A DNA stretch of 64,000 bases from Hyphomicrobiales bacterium. Its GTDB lineage: Bacteria > Pseudomonadota > Alphaproteobacteria > Rhizobiales > Rhizobiaceae. Both the position numbers and the translations under genes were made by a program. Shown piece by piece: positions 26,269 to 35,262 of this stretch; position 1 is the stretch's first letter; each line of letters starts with the position of its first letter. The stretch covers positions 62,001-126,000 of the forward strand of contig UEGQ01000001.1 of NCBI GenBank assembly GCA_900466005.1. The letters are read 5' to 3'. A model generated the notes under the pieces. The model searched no databases. It had not been told where the DNA came from and saw only the letters and a list, made by a program, of their open reading frames with translations.

Positions 26269-26347
26269 GATATCCTCCCGGTGGCATTTCGGCGGCCCGA
26301 CAGCTGCAGACGACGATCAGCGGCAAGCGGCCGGCAAGTCGACGTTT

Positions 26348-26836
26348 CTACTCGGCAGCCTGGCGGCCGGCATGCATCTCGGCATTGGCGGCAAGGACGG
26401 CTTTGACGATGTTGTGGTATCCGGTGCAGCGACAGATGTTGCCTTCGAGTTCATGGCGAACGGTCGCCTCGTCGAGCGCGCCGCCATGGCGATTGATCAT
26501 GTCGACCGCAGTCATCACCATGCCCGGCGTACAGAAGCCGCATTGCAGGCCATGATGTTCCTTGAAAGCCGCCTGCACCGGATGCAGTTCCCCGTTGGCG
26601 GAGAGACCCTCGATTGTCGTGATCTCCGAACCAGACGCTTGCACGGCGAGGATGGAGCAGCTCTTGACGGACTTGCCGTCCATATGCACCACGCACGCGC
26701 CACATTGCGTGGTGTCGCATCCGACATGGGTGCCCGTCAGCCCCAGCTTTTCCCTGATGAATTGGACGAGAAGCGTGCGATCGTCGCAATCGCCGCTGAC
26801 TGTACGGCCGTTCACCGACAGCGTTACTTTAGCCAT
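26348..26836 (-). CDS. coxS: Form II carbon monoxide dehydrogenase-like small subunit (2x[2Fe-2S])
   Basis: A 162-aa iron-sulfur subunit. A plant-type N-terminal [2Fe-2S] site ([24 protein letters not shown]) and a C-terminal helical [2Fe-2S] domain ([12 protein letters not shown] ... [12 protein letters not shown]) are both complete. The start ATG at 26836 ([10 protein letters not shown]) is preceded by GAGGAGGAAC on the minus strand; a reading 22 codons longer is unlikely. First gene of the operon. No coxD/E/F/G-type maturation genes are present in this window. Confidence 0.93.
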   Translation of the reverse strand: MAKVTLSVNGRTVSGDCDDRTLLVQFIREKLGLTGTHVGCDTTQCGACVVHMDGKSVKSCSILAVQASGSEITTIEGLSANGELHPVQAAFKEHHGLQCGFCTPGMVMTAVDMINRHGGALDEATVRHELEGNICRCTGYHNIVKAVLAANAEMHAGRQAAE

Positions 26837-27146
26837 ATTGTTCCTCCTCGTGTCTCTCCAGGACACCCGAGTCATCATTTGTCTTTTTCCAGAGCGGATC
26901 AACTGGTACTTCGAGGGGGAACGGCATTTTTATTTGCCGCATTGCAGCAACCGAACGGCTTTACTGTGTCCCTGCGAACACTGCGATCACTGCAGGTGAT
27001 CACGGAGATTTGAATTCAATGGACTTTCCGATTTTGAAGGCTATTCTTGTGCAGCGATCGCAAGGACGGATTGAGTTCTGCCGGCGGATACGCGAGTGAT
27101 GCAGTGACCGGTCATCCGGAATGCGTAAAACCATTGGAGAAAAGTC
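26837..27146. other. Intergenic region between coxS and the glycine-zipper lipoprotein gene
   Basis: A 310-nt divergent promoter region without a credible gene. It holds the leader and ribosome-binding site of coxS on one side and of the lipoprotein on the other. Its most regular element is a palindrome GATCAC-TGCAG-GTGATC at 26985-27001, about equidistant from both start codons. Confidence 0.7.
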
Positions 27147-27407
27147 ATGAAAAAGGCTCTTGTGCTTGTACTGATCGGCCTTTCGGTCGCTGGTTGCACA
27201 CAGACCGAGAAGGGCGCCACCATCGGCGCCGCCTCGGGCGCAATCATCGGCGGCGCGATTACGGGTGACGTCCGCGGCGCAGCCGTCGGTGCGGCAATCG
27301 GTGGTGTATCGGGGGCAGTCATTGGCGCCGCCAGCGAACCCGGCAAGTGCTACTACCGCGACCGTTACGGCCGTCGTTACGTCGATTACTGCCCGCGCGG
27401 CTACTGA
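27147..27407 (+). CDS. Glycine-zipper lipoprotein
   Basis: An 86-aa lipoprotein precursor: signal peptide MKKALVLVLIGLSVAGC with lipobox VAGC (Cys17). An Ala/Gly-rich glycine-zipper segment follows (ATIGAASGAIIGGAITGD..., about residues 24-63), then a tyrosine/arginine-rich tail with two Cys (CYYRDRYGRRYVDYCPRGY). Such small proteins sit in the outer membrane in Rhizobiales; function unknown. A ribosome-binding site (GGAGAAAAG) precedes it and a strong terminator follows. Confidence 0.88.
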   Translation: MKKALVLVLIGLSVAGCTQTEKGATIGAASGAIIGGAITGDVRGAAVGAAIGGVSGAVIGAASEPGKCYYRDRYGRRYVDYCPRGY

Positions 27408-27429
27408 TCGCTTCCGCCAAGGCGGTGAA

Positions 27430-27464
27430 GTCCCGGCAAGCAAGCCGGGACCTTTTTCTTTTCT
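27430..27464 (+). terminator. Rho-independent terminator after the lipoprotein gene
   Basis: Stem GTCCCGGC/GCCGGGAC (27430-27437 with 27444-27451, 6-nt loop) followed by CTTTTTCTTTTC. Confidence 0.92.
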
Positions 27465-27565
27465 AGGGCGTCCTAAAGAGATATCCCTTCCGCGGTCTGC
27501 ATCTGAAGTTGCTGTTTAGCGAAGCGGAAACGTCTCTCGGATAGGATGGACCCGACATACCAACG

Positions 27566-29497
27566 TTGCGTACACCGATCGGATCGACATTGCCGAATTT
27601 GAGTTCTGCGTTTCGGGGGGCCGGGAGCGCCTTGACGGTCGCAGCAACGGCTTTGTTTTGCCTTGGCTCGGCTAGTGACGCCTACGCCTTCAAGATCTTC
27701 GGAATCACGCTGTTCGGGGACGACAAGGCTGATACCGACATCGTTGATCCACTGCGCTATAGCGTCAATCTGGACACGGACGGCTCCGACCGGGAGCTTG
27801 CCCGCGCCATCGAACGCAGTTCGCTTCTCGTCAATCAATCGGACGAGCCCGTTTCCGGCGATCTTGGATTGGTCATCAAGGCGCGTGACGACCGCGACAG
27901 GCTGATAGCCGCACTGTACGAACGCGCCCGTTACGGAGGGGTCGTCACCATCACGATCGACGGCAGCAACATCGACGATCTGCCGCCGAACCCGAAATTC
28001 GACCGGTCAGGTCCCGTGCCTGTCACGCTTCGCGTCGACCCCGGCCCGGTTTTCACACTCGGCCACATCCGCCTCCAAGGAGACGCGGCACGTCTCGACC
28101 CCGGCCGCTACGAGCTGCGTCCCGGTGGCGATGCCGGATCGCTCGTGATCATCAAGGCCGCCCGGCAGATCGTCGATGACCTCAAGACGGAGGGGCGCCC
28201 GCTTGCACGCCTCACGGAGCAACAGGTCGTCGCAGATCACAAGTCGCAGACGGTCGACGTGGTGCTCGGCGCCGAAAGCGGCCCCATCGCACCAATAGGG
28301 CCAGTCACCATTTCGGGCGAAAAGGCCGTCGATCCAGACTTCATCCGACGGTACTCACGGCTCAACCAGGGAAAGCCCTATACTCCTGAGGACCTGCGAA
28401 AGGCGTCAGAGCGGCTGCGCAAACTCGGCGTCTTTTCGAGCGTGACTATCAAGGAATCGGAGACACTTGCTCCGGATGGAGCGCTCCCTATCGGCATCAC
28501 CGTCTCCGAAGGCAAGCACCGCTATTTCGGCTTCGGCGCATCGATTTCCACGATCGACGGTGCCGGACTGCAGGGGTACTGGGGCCACCGCAATCTGTTC
28601 GGGCAGGCAGAATCTCTGAGGATCGAGGGTTCTGTCGGTGGCCTCGGCAATTGGAACGGGATCGAGAACCTCGATTACACTGCCGGCATCTCGTTCGTGA
28701 AGCCCGGCGCCTTCGTACCTTCCGGCACACTCGACGCCAGCATCAAGGGTTCGACGATCACGACGGAATCCTATGACGCCAGATCGGTGGTTGCGCGCCT
28801 GGGCTACTCCTACGAACTCAGCGACAAGGACACTCTCTCCGCCGCGGCGACGCTGAGCTTCGACGACATCGACGACGCGTTCGGCAATAATCGCTATGTC
28901 ACGTTTGCAGTGCCGATCGACTACGTTCGCGATACCCGCGACAATACCCTCAATCCGACAGAGGGATATCGCGCCACGCTCTCCGCAGCACCGAGCTACG
29001 AGACTCTCGAAGGGACGATCTTCTCGTCCTTTGAGGGCTCGATTTCCGGCTACCGCAGCTTCGGTGAAGACGATCGTCTCGTACTTGCCGGCAAGCTCGC
29101 GGCCGGAACACTGATCGGCGGCAACGGCCTCGCCAGCATGCCCGCAACGCGCCGCTTCTATGCCGGAGGCGGCGGCTCGGTTCGCGGCTACGCCTACCAG
29201 GAAATCTCCCCGTACAACAGCAGCGGCGATGCGACCGGCGGGCGGTCCTACGTCACGGGCTCGGTCGAGGCACGCCTCAACGTCACCGATGCGATCGGTG
29301 TCGTGCCGTTCCTCGATTTCGGAACCGTGTCGTCGGAGCTCTATCCCGACTTTTCCGATGTCCGCCTCGGGGCAGGAATCGGACTGCGTTATAATACACC
29401 CTTCGGGCCGATCCGGCTCGACGTCGCCCTGCCGCTCGATCGTTATGACGGCGGCAGCCGTTACGGCATCTATGCCGGGATCGGACAGAGCTTCTGA
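27566..29497 (+). CDS. tamA: TamA-like outer-membrane assembly protein (Omp85/BamA family)
   Basis: A 643-aa Omp85 protein. It has a signal peptide (ALTVAATALFCLGSASDAYA), POTRA domains over about residues 60-310 (including VFTLGHIRLQGDA and IGPVTISGEKAVDPDFIRRYSRLNQGKPYTPEDLRKASERL) and a C-terminal 16-strand barrel with the lid-lock motif GGGGSVRGYAYQEISPY. TamA works with TamB to insert outer-membrane proteins and transport lipid. No ATG or GTG is available in frame before the signal peptide; the candidate starts are TTG at 27566, 27590 or 27599, so the N-terminus is uncertain. tamB follows 42 nt later. Confidence 0.92.
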   Translation: MRTPIGSTLPNLSSAFRGAGSALTVAATALFCLGSASDAYAFKIFGITLFGDDKADTDIVDPLRYSVNLDTDGSDRELARAIERSSLLVNQSDEPVSGDLGLVIKARDDRDRLIAALYERARYGGVVTITIDGSNIDDLPPNPKFDRSGPVPVTLRVDPGPVFTLGHIRLQGDAARLDPGRYELRPGGDAGSLVIIKAARQIVDDLKTEGRPLARLTEQQVVADHKSQTVDVVLGAESGPIAPIGPVTISGEKAVDPDFIRRYSRLNQGKPYTPEDLRKASERLRKLGVFSSVTIKESETLAPDGALPIGITVSEGKHRYFGFGASISTIDGAGLQGYWGHRNLFGQAESLRIEGSVGGLGNWNGIENLDYTAGISFVKPGAFVPSGTLDASIKGSTITTESYDARSVVARLGYSYELSDKDTLSAAATLSFDDIDDAFGNNRYVTFAVPIDYVRDTRDNTLNPTEGYRATLSAAPSYETLEGTIFSSFEGSISGYRSFGEDDRLVLAGKLAAGTLIGGNGLASMPATRRFYAGGGGSVRGYAYQEISPYNSSGDATGGRSYVTGSVEARLNVTDAIGVVPFLDFGTVSSELYPDFSDVRLGAGIGLRYNTPFGPIRLDVALPLDRYDGGSRYGIYAGIGQSF

Positions 29498-29539
29498 CGC
29501 CGCCTACCGCCACATCGAAAGGGAAGACGAAGAACCGCG

Positions 29540-32500
29540 ATGCAATTCCTGACCCGTCTGACGAAATGGATCCTTCGCCTTGCCGCCTACGTCGTGGGAA
29601 CGACGTTGGCGCTGCTGGTCGTTGCAATTGTGCTCGGCGGGTTCACCTCTTTCGGCGGGAGACTGTTGTCGGGCTGGATCGCAGAGCTCGCGTCCACGCC
29701 GGATCGCCGGATTACGATTTCCGATCCAGGGCCGTTGCTGTCCGGACGGCTCCGCATCGGAGCGGTCACGATTGCCGACACGAAGGGAACCTACGCCACT
29801 GTCCGGGATCTCGCCGTCGACTGGACTCCGTCGGCACTGCTTGCCGGACGTTTCCGCGCCGATCGTATCGCAGCAACGGCGATCGAGATCGACAGACAAC
29901 CAATTGTGACGCAACCTTCGACACCGTCAGGCGACTCCTTCCGCCTGCCGCTGGCGATCGACATTGCCTCAGTCGAGGTGGGTGACGTCTCGCTCGGGAG
30001 CGAACTGGTGGGGAAGCCGATGACCTTTTCCCTTGCAGGTTCCGGACTCGCCGATGCTGATCAGATCGCGGCTACTGTCGAGGCCCGACGCAGGAATGTT
30101 CCCGGTTCGAAACTCATTGCGGACTTGCTTTACGCTCCGGCAGACGATCGCCTGCGCCTCAAGGCGACTGTCGCGGAGCCGGCCAGCGGACTAATGGCCG
30201 GCTTGCTGCGCCTTCCCGGTGAACCTGCCCTCAAGATCGTTATAGATGGCGACGGTCCGCTATCCGGCTGGCGCGGCGATGTTACTGCCGACGTCGACGG
30301 TCAGCCGACAGTCTCGGTCACTGCGACGCACCGCATAGTGGCGGAGAACCGCCGGCACGTGACGCTCGAGGGCGACGGCCAGCTCGATCGGGTTTTGCCT
30401 CCCTCCCTGCGGGACCTCTTCTCAGGTCGTACTCTGATCGACGTCGCGGCGGCAATCGCACCGTCCGGTGCCGTCGAAATCGAAAGCGGCACGGTAACAT
30501 CCGCGAGCTTCAAGCTCACCGCCTCGGGAACCTTCGATCCCGTGGGCCAGAACGACCTGCGGGCAAGCCTCTCCGGCATCTCCGGACCGGTCGCCCTTCG
30601 CTGGGCGGGTGACCAACGCACCGTCGAGACAGAGATCGAGAGCGCGGAATTCTCCATCAACGGACCGGCATCGGCGGCCGCGCTCGACCTCAGGGCGCAG
30701 CTGCAATCCCTTGCCACGACGGAGGGAAGCCTGAACGATGTCACACTCTCGGCGAAAAGTACGGCATTCGACCTCGCGGAGCGCAAAGGCCAACTCGACA
30801 CGGCGATAGCGGTCAAAGCAGGTACGTTTTCGAGCCCCTCCCTGAACCGCGCCGTCCGTCCGCCGCTGACCATACATGCACCGCTCGCCTTTTCGTCGGG
30901 GAGCATAGGCTTCGACGGCTCGACCGTCGAGAGCGCGTCCGTCGGCGGCAAGATCGACGGAAGCTATTCGCTGGAAAGCGGCACTTTGTCGTCCCACCTC
31001 GCCCTGTTCCTCCTGCCGGATGTTCTGCCTGCGAGCGTCGCGTCAAAGTTCAGCGGAACGATCGGCCTGGCCGGCGATCTTCAATTCGCGCCGCCGGGCG
31101 CGGTAAGCCTCGACAACCTGAAGGTCACCTCGGACGTCCTGGAGATGTCGGGCAACGGCGCGCTCACATCCGACAATCAGATTACGGCCGACCTGCAGGG
31201 CAAGATCGCCGACATCGGCCATTTCGTCGCCAATACGGAAGGCGCGACAGACTTCACCGTTTCCGCCTCCGGCCCTCTCGACAGTCCGAACGCGCGCGTG
31301 GCGCTGAATGCCACCAAGGCGACGGCAGCGGGACGCACGTTGGAGGACCTGACCATCGAGCTGGAGGGAACTGCAAGTCCCACAACTCCGGCAGGCCAGC
31401 TCAGGATTTCCGGTCAGTTGGACGGGCAGACCATCAGCGGCAGCGCAGATCTTGTCCCCGCGAATGGTGGGACGAACATCCCGGCGCTTTCGGTCGTCGT
31501 GGGCCCGAATCGTGCGTCTGGCTCGATGTCGTTCTCGCCGCAGTTCACCCCGAGCGGCGAACTGACCTTCGATTTTCCGGACATCGGTCTCCTTGCCGCG
31601 CTGGCCGGTCAGCAGGCGGCCGGCGATCTCAAGGGCAAAGTGACGATTGAAGGTGACAAGGGGCGGACGAGCCTGAAGGTCGTGGCGAGCGGCTCCACGC
31701 TGAGCCGCGACGGCGTCGTGGTGACCAGACCCGATATGAACGTCGCAATCGCCGACATCCCGACGCTGGCCGCCGTTGGGTCAGTGCGCGCGCAGTCACT
31801 CAAGGTCAGCGGCCAGGTGATCGAGACCCCCCTCCTGGCCTTCACGCGTGAAGGTTCCGAAACGGGCATCAAACTCGAAGCCCGCTATGACGACGCACCC
31901 GTCCTTTTCGAAGGTGACGTGGTGGAAACGACCGGCGAATTGGCCGTCAGGCTCAAGAGACTCTCGGCCACGCCGCGCGGAATCCCGCTACAACTCTCCG
32001 CTCCTGCGTCCGTGGCCATCGAGGATGGCACAGCGACCCTGCGTGCCGTCGCCATCTCGGCGGGCAGCGGCACAGTCACGCTCAACGGAAGGGCTGGCAG
32101 CACGCTTGATCTGAACGCGGCGTTGAACAACGTCCCTGCGGCGTTGGCCAACAGCCTCTCGCCCACACTCGGTGCAGCCGGCAGCATTTCGGGGACTGTC
32201 ACCGTCACCGGGCGGGCTGCATCCCCCGTTGCGGGCTATACGCTCGACTGGCGAAACGCGGCTGTCGCACAGACACGTTCGGCCGCCCTCGGTGACTTGA
32301 ACATCAGCGCGCAGGGGCGCTTCGAAGGCAACAGGCTGACGATCGATACGCGGACGACCGGCGCTGGAGGCGCCGTGCTGACCGGCGGAGGATCGCTCGT
32401 CGTATCCGGCAGGCAGGTTGTCGATATGCGCTTCGTCGGCGACCTCCCGTTCGCGGCGTTGTCGGGACTTCTGTCGCAACAGGGCCTCGTGCTGGAAGGA

Positions 32501-33703
32501 GCCGCAAATGTCCAGCTCACGGTGTCTGGCAATCTCCGCGGTCCCGTTGTCGGCGGTAGACTGACGACAAGCGGCGCACGACTCATCGACGTGCGGAGAA
32601 ATCTCACCGTGGAAGCCCTGGCAGCAACGGTCACGCTTGCCGAAAACCGTGCGACGATCTCTGATCTGACGGGGCGTCTGGCGAGTGGCGGCACCGTGTC
32701 CGGCTCGGGCACCATCGACATCCGTTCTCCGGGACTGCCGGCCGATATCGAGATCAAGCTCGTCAAGGCCGTCTACGTCGATGGAATGCTCTTCCACTCG
32801 ACGGTCGACGGCACTCTCGGACTGCGCGGTCCCCTTCTCTCCGGACCGGTACTGTCCGGTTCTCTCGCGCTGTCCGACACCGCGATCACTGTGCCCGAAC
32901 GGCTTCCCGCAAGTCTCGCCGAGCTCGACGTCAAGCACAGGAATCCACCACCCGCCGTGCGTGCCCAGTCGGCCGCATTGCGACCGACAGAGGCGCGTGG
33001 CAGCAGTTCGGGCATCCGGCTCGACCTTGCCATATCCTCGCCTTCACGCGTTTTCGTGCGCGGCAGGGGCATTGATGCCGAACTCGGAGGCTCGCTCACC
33101 CTGAGGGGAACGGCCACCGATCCCGAAGTCAGTGGCGCTTTCACGCTGCGGCGCGGGCGCCTGACCATTCTGACCAAGCGCCTGGACTTCACCCGGGGCA
33201 CGATTACCTTCGGGGGCGGCCTCATCCCGATCCTCGACATGGAAGCCACCACGACATCCGGCAGTACGACGATCACGGTGACGCTCTCGGGGTTGGCGAA
33301 CAATCCGCAGGTTGCCTTCTCGTCTTCGCCGGCACTGCCGCAGGACGAGATCTTGGCGCAGCTCATCTTCGGTCAGTCGATGACCCGGCTGTCAGCGCTC
33401 CAGATCGCCCAGCTCGCGGATGCCGTGGGACAGCTTGCCGGCGGACAAACGTCGCTCTTCAACAGTTTGCGCGGCGCGATCGGCATCGACAATCTCGACA
33501 TCACCACTGATGAACGTGGTCAGGCGCAGTTCCGTGCTGGAAAATACCTGAACGAGCGCACCTATATCGAACTCGAGCAAGGTGCCGACGGTACGGGCCA
33601 AGCCATCATCAATTTCGATGTCGGGCGCGGCGTCAAGCTGAAGGGCGAAGCCGGAGGCGACGGCTCCGGCGGTGCCGGCATCTTCTACGAAAAGGAATAT
33701 TGA
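29540..33703 (+). CDS. tamB: TamB-like translocation and assembly module inner-membrane protein
   Basis: A 1387-aa AsmA-like/TamB protein. There is one N-terminal signal anchor (WILRLAAYVVGTTLALLVVAIVLGGF) followed by a very long beta-repeat groove of alternating hydrophobic residues that bridges the periplasm. The C-terminal TamB (DUF490) domain contains GRLTILTKRLDFTRGTITFGGG, PQVAFSSSPALPQDEILAQLIFGQS and a terminal YLNERTYIELEQG segment ending in FYEKEY. It partners TamA, encoded immediately upstream, in outer-membrane protein assembly or anterograde phospholipid transport. Confidence 0.93.
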   Translation: MQFLTRLTKWILRLAAYVVGTTLALLVVAIVLGGFTSFGGRLLSGWIAELASTPDRRITISDPGPLLSGRLRIGAVTIADTKGTYATVRDLAVDWTPSALLAGRFRADRIAATAIEIDRQPIVTQPSTPSGDSFRLPLAIDIASVEVGDVSLGSELVGKPMTFSLAGSGLADADQIAATVEARRRNVPGSKLIADLLYAPADDRLRLKATVAEPASGLMAGLLRLPGEPALKIVIDGDGPLSGWRGDVTADVDGQPTVSVTATHRIVAENRRHVTLEGDGQLDRVLPPSLRDLFSGRTLIDVAAAIAPSGAVEIESGTVTSASFKLTASGTFDPVGQNDLRASLSGISGPVALRWAGDQRTVETEIESAEFSINGPASAAALDLRAQLQSLATTEGSLNDVTLSAKSTAFDLAERKGQLDTAIAVKAGTFSSPSLNRAVRPPLTIHAPLAFSSGSIGFDGSTVESASVGGKIDGSYSLESGTLSSHLALFLLPDVLPASVASKFSGTIGLAGDLQFAPPGAVSLDNLKVTSDVLEMSGNGALTSDNQITADLQGKIADIGHFVANTEGATDFTVSASGPLDSPNARVALNATKATAAGRTLEDLTIELEGTASPTTPAGQLRISGQLDGQTISGSADLVPANGGTNIPALSVVVGPNRASGSMSFSPQFTPSGELTFDFPDIGLLAALAGQQAAGDLKGKVTIEGDKGRTSLKVVASGSTLSRDGVVVTRPDMNVAIADIPTLAAVGSVRAQSLKVSGQVIETPLLAFTREGSETGIKLEARYDDAPVLFEGDVVETTGELAVRLKRLSATPRGIPLQLSAPASVAIEDGTATLRAVAISAGSGTVTLNGRAGSTLDLNAALNNVPAALANSLSPTLGAAGSISGTVTVTGRAASPVAGYTLDWRNAAVAQTRSAALGDLNISAQGRFEGNRLTIDTRTTGAGGAVLTGGGSLVVSGRQVVDMRFVGDLPFAALSGLLSQQGLVLEGAANVQLTVSGNLRGPVVGGRLTTSGARLIDVRRNLTVEALAATVTLAENRATISDLTGRLASGGTVSGSGTIDIRSPGLPADIEIKLVKAVYVDGMLFHSTVDGTLGLRGPLLSGPVLSGSLALSDTAITVPERLPASLAELDVKHRNPPPAVRAQSAALRPTEARGSSSGIRLDLAISSPSRVFVRGRGIDAELGGSLTLRGTATDPEVSGAFTLRRGRLTILTKRLDFTRGTITFGGGLIPILDMEATTTSGSTTITVTLSGLANNPQVAFSSSPALPQDEILAQLIFGQSMTRLSALQIAQLADAVGQLAGGQTSLFNSLRGAIGIDNLDITTDERGQAQFRAGKYLNERTYIELEQGADGTGQAIINFDVGRGVKLKGEAGGDGSGGAGIFYEKEY

Positions 33704-33756
33704 GCCCGGCAGGGCTTCCGGTACTATTCCGCTTCCCGGTCAATTGAATGTGGCGA

Positions 33757-34185
33757 TCAGTAGCTCACTTTGCTGGTCTTCAGGAGAATGTTGCTCTCGG
33801 TGGTATTGATGCCTTCGATGAGGCGGATGCGCCGCAGCGTCTCATCGAAGGACGCGAGATCGCGATCCTCGAGTTCGGCGACGAAGTCCCACCGGCCATT
33901 GGTGCTGTGGAGTGCACGCACCTCGGGCAGCCCCCGTAGTTGATGGGCGACCTTGTCTGCGAACTTGCCGACAACCTCGATCATCACGATCGCGCGGACA
34001 CCGGCCGCGCGCAGCTCACTTCCGGTTTTGATGGTGAAGCCTGCGATGGTACCATCTGCAACCATGCGATCGATCCGTGCGGAGATGGTGGCGCGCGAGG
34101 CACCGGTCATAGCCGCCAGGGATGAAACAGCGATTCTGGCATTGTGGCGCAACGCGCCGAGTATCGCGTGATCGAGGTCGTCCAA
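33757..34185 (-). CDS. Lrp/AsnC-family transcriptional regulator
   Basis: A 142-aa Lrp/AsnC protein: N-terminal winged helix-turn-helix (DDLDHAILGALRHNARIAVSSLAAMTGASRATISARIDRMVADGTIAGF) and a C-terminal ligand-binding RAM domain (VRAIVMIEVVGKFADKVAHQLRGLPEVRALHSTNGRWDFVAELEDRDL). It is transcribed divergently from the arginase-ornithine aminotransferase operon with a 123-nt shared region. It is therefore the likely arginine- or ornithine-responsive regulator of that operon, as Lrp-type regulators are for rhizobial and agrobacterial arginine catabolism. Confidence 0.9.
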   Translation of the reverse strand: MDDLDHAILGALRHNARIAVSSLAAMTGASRATISARIDRMVADGTIAGFTIKTGSELRAAGVRAIVMIEVVGKFADKVAHQLRGLPEVRALHSTNGRWDFVAELEDRDLASFDETLRRIRLIEGINTTESNILLKTSKVSY

Positions 34186-34308
34186 GGGTCACAATCCGTC
34201 AGAATAGCCTGTCATTTTGCAAGACTTACCTTCCTTTTCGACATTTTTCCATCTTTTTGCCGACGCGGTGCGCAGGGATAATCCTCGCCAGAAGACAGGG
34301 AGCAGCGA

Positions 34309-35244
34309 ATGCAGGAGCAGCAGAAGGCGGTGACACTGATCGGAGTGCCGATCGAGGAAGGTTCCGGCCGCGGTGGCTGCGCAATGGGACCGGCAGCCCT
34401 CAGGATTGCCGGCATTGGTCAGATGCTGCAGGAACTCGGATACCGCGTCAGCGATGCGGGTGACCTGCGCCCGGGACCGGCGGCAGACCTTCGGACGAGC
34501 CCGAAGGCGAAGAATCTTCCGATTGTCGGCGCCTTCACTCGTCTGTTGGAAAAGACCACTTTCGATGCTGCCTCCGCCGGTAGCCTGCCGGTAGCGCTCG
34601 GCGGCGATCACAGCCTGTCGATGGGCAGCGTTTCCGGCATGGCCCGCTACGCCGAACAGGTCGGCCGGCCGCTCTTCGTCCTTTGGCTCGATGCGCACGC
34701 AGACTTCAACACGCCGGAGACCTCTCCATCCGGCAACATGCATGGCATGCCGGTTGCCTTCTTCTGCGGTCAGGCCGAGTTCGCGCCTATCCTTCCAGCC
34801 GACCGGCCGTTCGTCGATCCGAAGCAGGTCTATCAGGTCGGCATCCGCTCTGTTGACGAGGAGGAGCGCGTCGCGATCGCCACAAACAAGGTCAATGTGT
34901 TCGACATGCGGGCCGTGGACGAGGAAGGTGTCGGCGCAATCATGCGCAGGATTCTCGCGGAGGTCGGGCGCAACAACGGCCTCCTGCATGTGAGCCTCGA
35001 TGTCGATTTCCTCGATCCGGACGTCGCTCCCGGTGTCGGCACCACGGTACCGGGCGGAGCAACCTTCAGGGAGGCCCACCTCATCATGGAGATGCTGCAC
35101 GATAGCGGGCTCGTCTCCTCGCTCGACCTCGTCGAACTGAACCCCTTTCTGGACGATCGCGGCAAAAGTGCCCGCGTCCTCGTCGATCTCGCGGCGAGCC
35201 TTTTCGGTCGCCGCGTCCTCGACCGCCCCACCCGCTCCGCCTGA
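34309..35244 (+). CDS. Arginase
   Basis: Hydrolyses L-arginine to ornithine and urea with a binuclear manganese centre. 311 aa. The metal-ligand motifs are complete: GGDHSLSMG, the DAHADFN block (LWLDAHADFNTPETSPSGNMHGMP) and HVSLDVDFLDPDVAPGVGT. The S-P-S-G-N-M-H-G segment distinguishes arginase from agmatinase. Start ATG with GGGAG upstream. Followed 18 nt later by ornithine aminotransferase, so the two steps of arginine degradation to glutamate semialdehyde are encoded together. Confidence 0.95.
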   Translation: MQEQQKAVTLIGVPIEEGSGRGGCAMGPAALRIAGIGQMLQELGYRVSDAGDLRPGPAADLRTSPKAKNLPIVGAFTRLLEKTTFDAASAGSLPVALGGDHSLSMGSVSGMARYAEQVGRPLFVLWLDAHADFNTPETSPSGNMHGMPVAFFCGQAEFAPILPADRPFVDPKQVYQVGIRSVDEEERVAIATNKVNVFDMRAVDEEGVGAIMRRILAEVGRNNGLLHVSLDVDFLDPDVAPGVGTTVPGGATFREAHLIMEMLHDSGLVSSLDLVELNPFLDDRGKSARVLVDLAASLFGRRVLDRPTRSA

Positions 35245-35262
35245 GTCACAAGGAACGCCGCC

